From Lonicera japonica (taxonomy: Eukaryota > Streptophyta > Magnoliopsida > Dipsacales > Caprifoliaceae), in NCBI GenBank assembly GCA_021464415.1, contig CM038469.1:33079883-33143882 (forward strand): a DNA stretch of 64,000 nucleotides. Direction: 5' to 3'. The translations under genes and the position numbers were made by a program. The notes under the pieces were generated by a model, which made no database searches, had not been told where the DNA came from, and saw only the letters and a list, made by a program, of their open reading frames with translations. Shown in pieces: positions 1 to 8,849 of this stretch (position 1 is the first letter of the stretch; each line of letters starts with the position of its first letter).

Positions 1-2430
1 TTCCAAACGAAAAGACATAGGGGCGTGTGTCTGGTCCGGTGAAATTAATAGGACCCCGATTCCATTTCCATTTCGATTACAAGCACCATCGAAGTACATT
101 TTCCATTCCTCATCTTTCGTAATTTCCATGATACCCTCATTAGGAAATTCAAATTCTTCTAACTCAGTATCGATGATGGGGTTTCCAGCCAGGTGATCCG
201 CTATGACTTGCCCTTTAACAGCTTTTTGGGTTATGTATAAGATATCGAATTTCGATAGCAAAAACACCCATTTAGCCATTCTGTTAGTCAGTACTGGTTT
301 CTTGAACAAGTATCGCAAGGGATCCAGTCGTGAAATCAAGATTACAGAGAAAACCAACATGTAATGCCGCAGCTTTTGGGTGACCCAAACCAAGGAAGCA
401 CATGATTTCTCTAACGGTGTGTAATTTTGTTCCCCCGAAGAGAGCTTTTTGCTGAGATAATATATTGCTTGTTCGGTTCTTGTTTTCAAAAAATGTTGAG
501 CTAACATTGCCCCCACCGATGAATTGTTGACTAACATGTACAATATCAACGGAATGCCCACTTGAGGAGGTGCTAGGACTGGCGGCTTGGACAAATATTG
601 TTTGATCTTATCAAATGCCTCCTGGCATTGCTCGTTCCATTGCCCATCCGAGTTCTTTTGGAGTAGCTTAAAAATTGGTTCACATGTTTGAGTCAACTGT
701 GAAATGAATCTGCTGATGAACTGTAATCTCCTGAGGAAACCCCGTATTTCCTTTTCGATTTTAGGGACTGGCATTTCTTGAATAGCTTTAACCTTTGCTG
801 GATCAACCTCGATTCCCTTTCGGCTGACTATATACCCCAGCATCTTGCCTTTGGTGACCCCGAATACACATTTTTGAGGATTCAAACGCATTTGAAATTG
901 CATAAGCCGTTCAAAGAAGACACGAAGAGTTTCCACATGACTTGCCTGGTCTAAGGATTTGATGATCATGTTGTCGACATACACCTCTACTTCCTTATGA
1001 ATCATATCATGAAATAGAGTAGTTGCCGCTCGTTGATACGTAGCCCCGGCATTTTTCAACCCAAATAGCATAACGGTGTAACAATAAGTACCCCATGGTG
1101 TGATAAAGGCCGTCTTTTCCTGATGATCAGGATGCATTTTAATTTGATTATATCCGGAAAATCCGTCGACGAATGATTTTAAAGCATGATTTGCAGTGTT
1201 ATCGACAATGAGATCAATATTTGGCAGTGGAAAATCATCTTTTGGACATGCGGCATTTAAATTACGATAATCGACACAAACCTGTACTTTTCCAATGGCT
1301 TTTGGTACCGGCACTACGTTGGCCAACCAAGTAGGGTATTCAACAACCCGTATGAATCCGACATCCAATTGTTTTGTGACTTCTTCCTTTACCTTGAGCG
1401 ACCACTCAGGTACTAGTTTTCTTAACTTTTGCTTGACAAATTTAAATTCAGGTTTAGTGTGTATTTCGTGCATTACGGTGTTGGCATTCAAACCCGGCAT
1501 ATCAGCATATGACCAAGCGAAAACATTAACAAACTCTTTCAACAAATTTTCTAAGTCTGTTTTTTCATCATGACTTAATTCGGCCCCAATTTTTATCTCT
1601 TTTTTGTCATCCGCTGTTCCCAAATTTATTGTGACCGTGTCCCCTTCCATAGGTTGTATTCTTTGTTCATCATTCAAATTCTCATTCATACTTTCAACAT
1701 CACAAGAATCAAAGTAAGGGGAAAGATTGTCAATTTTATTGATAAAAATATCATTTGGTATAGATAGCATACATTCTAATTTTTGTACATTTCTATCAAC
1801 ATTCCTTTCTCTCTTTTTCTTCTTCTCTTCTTCAATGGGGCGTATGAGATGCACAGGGTCCCCGAGATAGTCTTCCTCAGTTGCCATAACCTCAAACATG
1901 TTACCCAACATATCTTCCTCTTCTAGTGGCTCGACAGGTGGCCGGGTAATCTTCAACCGAGACGAAAAGGTGTGAGTAAATCCTTCACTGATATACAAGT
2001 CTTCTTCAAAGAAAATTTCTAACCCCAGTTGTCTTTTTACCTCTTCATTTACCCATGGCTCTTGAAACCCGCAGTAAGTAAAATATTCACCCACTTTTAT
2101 AAACCATCCATTTAACGAACTATCGGCAGATACGGTGCTCTTCATTCGGCTAACATCTCCCATATATCCCAATCCAGCAAAAGGACTCGGTTGTTGGTAT
2201 GGTTCGATCATTTGTGCAATGCCGGCCTGATATTTTCTCAAACCGATCCCTGGTAAAAGTTTCATATTCCTCATCATCTTTATCACTTGCTGATTCATGG
2301 CTGACATATCGTCAGAAGGCAGATATTTCACAGTCTGGGTGGTAAGAGTTTGCACCTTTGGTTCATATGAAAATCCCCCAAGTTGGACGTCTTGGCTTCC
2401 AATTCCCAATACCGACGAGTTTTTTTGGCA
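1..2430 (-). CDS. Ty3/Tat pol: reverse transcriptase and RNase H, partial
   Basis: I checked every in-frame triplet from 2430 down to 1: there is no stop, so about 810 codons are open and continue beyond the window. Visible reverse-transcriptase motifs are VCVDYRNLN (about 1290), FVDGFSGYNQIKMHPD (about 1170), the FGLKNAGATYQ block (about 1055) and the active-site box read as YVDNM at 967-981. The family has YVDDM, so the second catalytic Asp is Asn here. A connection and first RNase H domain follow, and then MYFDGAC at about 85-108, which starts the second RNase H of Tat elements. The product would copy the element's RNA to DNA. The frame overlaps the end of the protease frame by 68 nt (2363-2430) and is offset by one base. 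Confidence 0.88.
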
Positions 2431-3256
2431 CTATTGCTCTTTCAGGATCTCCCTTAATGACGATGATGTCCCCGTTGAAGGGTATCTTTATCTTTTGATG
2501 AAGGGAGGAAGGAAGTGCGCCCACCTCATGCAACCAAACTCGTCCCAATAACAAATTGAAGCTCAACGGGATATCGATGACTTGAAATTCGGTGGTAAAA
2601 ATAGCCGGTCCCATTTTCAAATCGATCATGACGGAACCCAATACCTCTTGCTTGGTATTGTCGTATGCTCGGACTGTAACCGGTGATTCTTCCAGTGTAG
2701 CCAAGTCGATACCCAAACGAACAGCGGTCTTTAAGGGGCACACGTTAATTGTGGAACCCTTATCCACAAGAACATATGGTATAGACATCCCACAGGCCAC
2801 AATAGTAATATGCAGGGCTTGATTATGATCCCGGCCTAGTGGTGACAAATCTTCATCAGAGAAACCGAGCATCTGCTTTTGTACTCCTATTGAGGCAATC
2901 ATTGTTGTCAATTCGCACGGGGTGGCTTCGAGAGGGATGACTGACTCATCTAGCATTTTTATCAATGCCGTGCGGTGTGGTTTGGATGCCACCAAGAGTC
3001 CCCAGATTGAGATTTGGGCCTGTGTTTTCTTTAACTGTTCAACAACACGCCCTTCTTCCGGATCTTTTGCCGGTTTCTTGGGAGCAGTGGCATCAGTAGG
3101 TTGTTTGGTACTCGGCGGTTGATAAACTCTCCCAGAACGGGTCAACTGTTGGACCCACGTTGCAACTGGATCATTCGCCTTTTCAGGTACTTCAACTGTA
3201 GTTGGAGGCGACTTTTCTTCGACTTGCAAGACTCTATTCCAATCAAAGGCGATCAT
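2363..3256 (-). CDS. Ty3/Tat protease region (gag-pro frame)
   Basis: A 297-codon frame. A retropepsin-like core is visible around residues 155-190: a hydrophobic strand, then VDKGST where the catalytic D-[ST/N]-G box sits in the family, then NVCPL. A later hydrophobic strand and an LLGR block (about residues 235-245) are typical of the Tat protease fold. The N-terminal third is Pro/Lys-rich linker. Lys in the active-site box is unusual and may inactivate the enzyme. The frame ends in a TGA at 2363-2365, just after a run of five G (2375-2379 on the complement). Pol continues one base out of phase. This could be a mutation or a frameshift used by the element. Confidence 0.75.
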   Translation of the reverse strand: MIAFDWNRVLQVEEKSPPTTVEVPEKANDPVATWVQQLTRSGRVYQPPSTKQPTDATAPKKPAKDPEEGRVVEQLKKTQAQISIWGLLVASKPHRTALIKMLDESVIPLEATPCELTTMIASIGVQKQMLGFSDEDLSPLGRDHNQALHITIVACGMSIPYVLVDKGSTINVCPLKTAVRLGIDLATLEESPVTVRAYDNTKQEVLGSVMIDLKMGPAIFTTEFQVIDIPLSFNLLLGRVWLHEVGALPSSLHQKIKIPFNGDIIVIKGDPERAIVPKKLVGIGNWKPRRPTWGIFI

Positions 3257-3457
3257 GTTTATTTGTGAGGAATATGCGCTTCGATGAGTGTCCCTTTTTA
3301 TTGCTTTTTTTCGGCTATATATGAGCCCCTGTCACCTCGGGTTGTCTCCAAGCTGTGGAAAGTGGGCGATCCCTTGATTCTGTTTGCCAAGCCCAAGACC
3401 GGGTATAAACTGCATTTGTTTCATCCAACCCCTAATTTTTGGGCTAAATATCTCTTG

Positions 3458-5441
3458 TTACTGCGTGGTGCAAGTTTTATCAACACATAACCCCAATAGG
3501 TTTTCATCTTCAATTTCTTCGGCAGTGTTCTGGGACTTTGGGGGAATGTATTGGATGACCGTGGGTGAAGGCTTTGAACAGCCAAATTTCAACACTTCAA
3601 CATTTTTTATATTCACGGCAGGTTTAATCAAGAATACAGGATCTGGTAAATCTGAATCCTCCTCGATAGCATTGATACAGTGATTGGGAAGGGGATTCCT
3701 TGCAACATTCGGGGCTGACGGGTCAGGAATTCTTTTGCTATCGATTAGGTTTTGGATAGCATGCCGCAGGGCCATACAACTATCGGTAGTGTGCCCGAAC
3801 CCTTGGTAGTATTCACAATGCTCATTCATGTTCCAATGAGGCTGTATTTGTTGTGGTAATGGCCTCGGGTTCATGGGATACATAATCCCAGCTTCTTTCA
3901 GTTGTTCAAAAACCTTTCAAATGTCTATCGCGTGAGCGATTCTGATCAAATGTCCTGGGGTTGTTATTGTTGTTGTTACAATACCCTAGTGTAAGATAAT
4001 CCCCAATGTTTTTCACAGAGTTTTGGCCATAGGGGTTGTTGGAATATCCTCTACCATAGGACCTATAAGATGTTACTTGATTGATGGCTGACGTAGAAGT
4101 CTTCTTATATTGTGAGGCTGACTTCTTGATTTCAGCCTGCTTGGCTAAGTCCTCCTCAATTTCGTTGCCAACGTGGAGTAGAGCCTTAAACCTTCCAAAG
4201 AATTGATGACCCATTTGAGCCTGAAGCTCGGGTTTCAAATTCTTCACGATCATTCCCAGTTGTTCCTCTTCATCTAGGCGCTCCACCATTTGGGCTGCCA
4301 ATTCCCTCCATCTCGTAACAAATTCGCTAATACTCTCGTTCTCCTTTTGCTTAGCCATCTCCAGATGTTTTCTTGTAACTTTAAGTTCTTCATTAGTTTT
4401 GTACTGCGACACAAACTCTTGGACGATGGCGGACCATGATCTGACACGGTGTTTTTCAAGGTTCAAAAACCAACTCTGGGCTGGTCCAGCTAGCGGTGAA
4501 AAGAATTAGCCAATTCAGCCTCCCCGACATCATAAATTCTCATTGAACGGACATATGATTTCAGGTGGAGTTCCGGTGGTGTAGTTCCTGTAAACTTTGG
4601 AATGGAAGGCATCTTAAAACCCACTGGATAATGCGCCTCAGGGTATAAATTGTAGCTTTGCAACTGGGTCAAATCATTCGAACTTTCTGCGACCTTTTGG
4701 GTAAGTGCTTTCAATTGTTCTTTAAGTTCAAACAGGTTTTTATCCCCCCCGGTAAGCTTCCATTGTTGAGGGGCCCTCCCCTTGGATACTCATGGGCCTT
4801 CTTATCGGTTCATAATACGGATCGTGGTAAGGTTCGTGGATCAGTTGCATCTGTGGAGGGGCTTGATTGGTAGGGTCTTGTTGTAACCAGTTGCCTACTG
4901 GATCATGCATGTGTCTAGGTTGGTTCAACTGTTCGAAAGGTAGTGGTACCTCAGTATGAACTGAGAGTGGCGGTGGTGGTGGAGGCATAACCGGAGTTTC
5001 CCTTGGTGGTTCTGTCATGCGCCCTTTAGCCAACTCGTCCAACTTGGCACGAGTGTTTTGATTGTCACTTAATAACATGGCCATGCTTTGGTTCAAGTTC
5101 ATTAACATCCGATACATATCTTCAGGATTTGGTAACGGAGCATTCATGTTCCCACTTGTACTAGCCAAGTTTGGATCAGCATTGAGGGATGGAGTGTGAT
5201 GTAGTGGCTGCCCCCCAACGGTATTATTCTGAGGCATTCCCGGGTTTGGGTAAAAAGGACCGGGCGGCGGATCCGCTGCATTGTTGTATTGGTTGTTCAC
5301 ATTTCGATTTGGCGTGTTCTGATCCATGTTTTCGGAAAAATCTGGTCTAACGAGTCGTCCGGTGCTATCTCTTCCAGCCCACGCAGAGGCCAGGATAAAA
5401 TGAATATCTGATGCCGGAAAAAAAGACAAATTCAATAACAT
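3458..5441 (-). pseudogene. Ty3/Tat gag, broken
   Basis: Gag is spread over four reading-frame pieces on the minus strand: 4740-5441, 4490-4714, 3906-4466 and 3458-3883, which alternate between two frames. The first is Pro/Asn/Gln-rich; a start at the internal Met before DQNTPN (about 5326) is as plausible as 5441. The second contains YPVGFKMPSIPKFTG, and the third contains the retrotransposon-gag core (about W-x-E-F-V-x-Q-Y, then SISEFVTRWRELA). The fourth has a degenerate knuckle, C-x9-GH-x5-C (HCEYYQGFGH...DSC), typical of Tat gag. The alternation means at least three indels or stops, so no full-length capsid protein is expected from this copy. Confidence 0.8.
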
Positions 5442-6049
5442 GCATTCCCCCCGGAAAATAACAACAATATATCATTTAGACCTCGCCGGACTTTATCCAG
5501 AAATACATCGATCGGGACAAAAATAAACACACAAAAAGTTTTCTTTAGGTGAGATCAAAAGCAGACCAACAGCGACAACTTAAGAGCCCCGTATAGTGGT
5601 AGGGTAGGAATAGAATTCCCTGGGTTCCCTGACCGTCCATAGTTTTGGAAAATCATTTTGAAAAGAGGTTTCTGAAAAATCATTCGAAAATACGGGAAGT
5701 TCTCTCCTCATGAGTTGCTTTGTTCATGGAATTAGGGCTTTCGCTCACTAGATTCTCATGACTGTTGGTCATTAAAACAATGCATAAAATCTTGTGTTCT
5801 AAGTTGACTCCCTTATATGCAAGCGTGGTTAAAGAGGGTAAGGTTTAAGGCTCCCTCCTATTTGGCAGGTCTTACGATATACCTCAAGAGCACAGGTACG
5901 TGTAAAAACCTTTTGATATACATCTCGGGTACGTGAGTATTCTCGTCACTCTATATACCTTGGTAAGTACTTGGCCAAGGAGAGTGGTCCCAGGCACTTT
6001 TGGCTAGTGCAGACCCGCAAGTCCACGGCTTAGTCACAACTCTAGTCCC
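5442..6049. other. Ty3 leader / upstream region of unclear limits
   Basis: No coding region is supported. This stretch lies between gag and the demonstrable inverted LTR homology. It may be untranslated leader of the minus-strand element, the outer (U3) part of the plus-oriented LTR whose left end I cannot fix, or both. The other arm is truncated at 8838, so comparison cannot define the boundary. Confidence 0.5.
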
Positions 6050-6247
6050 GAGGTTGATTGTGAACACCCCAATCCACGACTCTCGTGCGAACACTGGTTT
6101 TCCTAAAACAAAGCATCTTGCGTTAAGTGTTGAGTCATCATGCATATAGAAGACCGTTAGGAAAAACTCCATTTTCGGCCGCGTAGGGAGTTTGATATAA
6201 CCGTTAGAAAACGAGTTATTTCCGAGTGTTCCCGTGCTTTATTTTGT

Positions 6248-6435
6248 GAGCCAACCGCACGCTCCCAGCCGTACGGCTACCTGCCAGCCGTACGGTTGGT
6301 ACCTTAGCCGCACGCCCTAGCCGCACGCGCCAGCCGCACGCCCCAGCCGCACGCCCCAACCGCATACGCCAGCCGCATGCCTTGCGGCTACCCCAAACCG
6401 CACGCTCCCAGCCGCACGCCCTGCGGCTACCCCCT
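6248..6435. repeat. 12-bp GC-rich minisatellite inside LTR
   Basis: About a dozen degenerate copies of AGCCGCACGCCC lie in the U3 part of the left LTR, just upstream of the TATA box. The matching part of the right LTR (about 8479-8580) holds fewer and more diverged units, so the array has changed in length since the copies separated. The antisense frame across it (6216-6518) is a low-complexity artefact. Confidence 0.8.
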
Positions 6436-6476
6436 GCGGTTGGCCTCTTTTGGAGCGTTTTTGGCTGGATTTTTGC

Positions 6477-6484
6477 TATAAATA
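6477..6484 (+). promoter_or_regulatory. TATA box of left LTR
   Basis: TATAAATA followed about 30 bp on by a likely transcription start region. The same motif occurs mirrored in the other arm at 8439-8446. Confidence 0.7.
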
Positions 6485-7291
6485 GGACCCTTGGGCTCTC
6501 ATTTAGGGGGATCAACACTCAATAGTGTTTTTAGCAGGTACAAACTCTGTCAAAATTATTAGAGAGTCATTTTAGAGGAATTCTAAGAGAGAGTTCTAGA
6601 GAGAGAAAATCTAAAGAGAGAAAGGAGCAATCAAGGCAAGGTTCTTATTTCTTCTTCAAGCGCATCAAGTACGTCTTTCTACAACCCTCCTTAATTTCAG
6701 TACTACATTTAATTTCATTTTTAATACAGAAAATTAGATAACTTGCAAAGAAGTTCATTGCTTTCGAATCAAGTCCTTTCTAAGTTTTACAAGAAATCTA
6801 AAATCCGTTTTGACACATTTTCAAAACAAACAAAAATAAAAAAACAGTTTCCAAAAGAATGGAACTATGAGACTCTGATTTCATCCTACAAATGAATACG
6901 TAGGCGCTCGCAAAGCTCGAGTCCGATTTCAAAATACCGTTTTAAATCAAATTTATCCGGAAAGGACTATTTTGAAAACTATTCAAACTACTTGCAAGAT
7001 ATCTAAAATAGGAATTAGATACATGATCCATTAAGAGACCGAAAGGGCGAATTGGGTGCCTAACACCTTCCCAATTCGTAACGTAGTTCCCGAACCCTAG
7101 CAAAGTATATTTTAAAACTCTGGTTTCATACGTATGAAAGATAATTCGTTTTCGAATTGTCCTTCGTACGATCTTTTGTTTGTTTTCTTGAAAAACAAAC
7201 TGGCGACTCTATAAAGCACGTTTTCAAATAAAACCGAGAACGAGGACCCTTTCCTTTTTCTTCTCTCGGGTCGCGGACCCGGATTCTCACA

Positions 7292-7572
7292 AGGGTAAAT
7301 TCACACTCGTGAAAATGCATGATAAGGCGTGAGTGCGTGCAAAATAACAATCTGGTGGTTCATTATTGATCAATGCTTTAAGATTTGTTACAGTATTTTA
7401 CATAATTTTAATTATGAAAAAGATTTTTCTCACATAATTAACAAATAGAGGCATCAAGGTATCCACCTAGATCACTTCTATGTTATCATAAAACTAAGGC
7501 TTGCAACCCTATATCTAATAAATAATAGTAATTAAATATATGATCCATTATATTAGAGCTTAGTTCACACCA
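7292..7572. other. AT-rich spacer between opposed LTRs
   Basis: No coding potential seen. It separates the two inverted LTR arms and would form the loop of a very large hairpin. It may be leader of the minus-strand Ty3 element, since it directly follows the primer-binding-site-like sequence on that strand. Confidence 0.5.
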
Positions 7573-7590
7573 TCCCCAGCAGAGTCGCCA
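7573..7590 (-). promoter_or_regulatory. Primer-binding-site-like sequence
   Basis: On the minus strand this reads TGGCGACTCTGCTGGGGA, two bases after an LTR-like end in ...GCCACA (7592). The position directly after the LTR is where a retrotransposon primer-binding site lies. Related plant Ty3 elements carry this kind of sequence, but I did not match it to a specific tRNA 3' end. Confidence 0.65.
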
Positions 7591-7591
7591 C

Positions 7592-8838
7592 TGTGGCGAT
7601 CCGGACCCGGCGACCCAAGAGGCATCCTCGTTCTCGATTTTCTTTTTAAAGAAAAACGTGTGTTTTGTAGAGTCGTCAATTTGTTTTACGAGAAAACAAA
7701 TAAAAGATCGTACGAAGGATAATTCGAAAATGAACTATCTTTCATACGTTTGAAACCAGAGTTTAAAATATACTTTGCTAGGGTTCGGGAACTACGTTAC
7801 GAATTGGGAAGGTGTTAGGCACCCAATTCGCCCTTTCGGTCTCTTAATGGATCATGTATTCAATTCCTATCTTAGATATCTTGCAAGTAGTTTGAATAGT
7901 TTTCAGAATACTCCTTTCCGGATAAATTTAGTTTAAAACAATATTTTGAAATCAGACTCGAGCTTTGCGAGCGCCTACGTATTCATTCGTAGAATGAAAT
8001 CAGAGTCTCGTAGTTCCTTTCTTTTAAAACTGTTTTTGTATTTTTGTTTGTTTTGAAAACATGTCAGAACAGGTTTTAGTTTTCTTGTAAAATTTGGAAA
8101 GAATTTATTTTGAAAGTAGTGAACTTCTTTGCAAGTTATCTAATTTTTTGTATTAAAATATGAGTTCAAATGCGGTATTGAAATTAGTAGAGTGGAAGAA
8201 AGACGTACCTGATGCGCCTGAAGAAGAAATGAGAATCTTGCCTGATTGCCTTGCTTGCCTCCTTCTCTCTCTGGAACTTTCTCTCTTTAAAGCTTTCTCT
8301 CACTAGCCTTCTCTCTCACTAACTTTTCTCTCACTAGAAATTCTCCAAAATAAGACTCTCTAATGATTTTGACAGAACTTCGCCTTACTAAAAACACTAG
8401 TGAGTGTTTATGCCCTCCAAATGAGAGACCAAGGGTCCTATTTATAGCAAAAATTCTGCCAAAAATGCTCCAAAGGGGGCCAGCCGTAGGGCGTGCGGTT
8501 GGGGCGTGTGGCTAGGGTACCAACCATACGGCTGGCAGGTAGCCGTACGGCTAGGGTCATGCAGCTGGGGGCTGCGGTTGGCTCATAAAAGTGCACGGAA
8601 ACACTTGGGAAAAAACTTAATTTTCTAACGGGGGGCTGCCACGCACCCCGCGACCTGACCGGGCAGGTCGATCCCCGTCCTAGTAAGCGAAGAGGCAACA
8701 AAGGTTATATCATACTCCCCACGCGTCCGGAATTAGAGTCTTTCCTAACGGTCTTCTATATGCATGACGATTCAACACTTGATGCAAGATGCTTGTTATG
8801 AAAAAACAGTATTCGCACGAGCGTCGTGGATTGGGGTG
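7592..8838 (-). repeat. LTR copy in minus orientation (5' LTR of Ty3 element), truncated
   Basis: Reverse complement of the left arm. On the minus strand it carries a TATA box (8439-8446), an AGAGAGA-rich leader, and the GGTGTTAGGCACCCAATTCG block seen as its mirror near 7060. The U5 end at 7592 is followed by the primer-binding-site-like sequence. The U3 end is missing: homology stops at about 8838, where copia sequence begins. Confidence 0.8.
8439..8446 (-). promoter_or_regulatory. TATA box of right LTR
   Basis: TATAAATA on the minus strand, positioned to drive transcription toward the gag-pol region at 5441 and below. Confidence 0.65.
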
Positions 8839-8849
8839 TTCACAGAACG

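Larger units (their letters stand above)
6050..7291 (+). repeat. LTR copy in plus orientation (left arm of inverted pair)
   Basis: The reverse complement of this stretch matches 7592-8838 in long, nearly identical blocks. Examples are the GAACACCCCAATCCACGA block at about 6061 and the CCTTCCCAATTCGTAACGTA block at about 7065. Orientation is set by a TATA box at 6477 followed by a purine-rich AGAGAGA leader and by the conserved AACAAACTGGCGACTCT near 7195. It probably ends at ...CTCACA (7291). No primer-binding site follows on the plus strand, so it is a solo LTR, a 3' LTR or a rearranged copy. The left end is not determined. Confidence 0.8.
1..8838 (-). mobile_element. Ty3-type LTR retrotransposon, Tat/Ogre-like, incomplete at left edge
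   Basis: This block reads on the minus strand as 5' LTR (7592-8838), primer-binding-site-like sequence (7573-7590), leader, gag, protease, reverse transcriptase, RNase H, and then runs off the window. The second FDG-containing RNase H-like stretch after the first RNase H (near 1-108) is a known hallmark of the Tat/Ogre lineage. Integrase and the 3' LTR would lie left of position 1. An LTR copy in the opposite orientation (about 6050-7291) lies between the leader and gag, so the element is rearranged or carries a nested insertion. The right end is cut at about 8838 by a truncated copia element. The order of events is inferred, not seen. Confidence 0.85.

Noticed and set aside
2297..2551. Plus-strand ORFs across the Ty3 pol and protease region (for example 2297-2551, 2592-2822, 3384-3683)
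   Set aside because: They are antisense shadows of clear minus-strand retrotransposon domains.
6216..6518. Minus-strand ORF of 100 codons rich in Arg, Gly and Ala
   Set aside because: It is a translation of the 12-bp LTR minisatellite in one frame; no domain or start context supports a gene.
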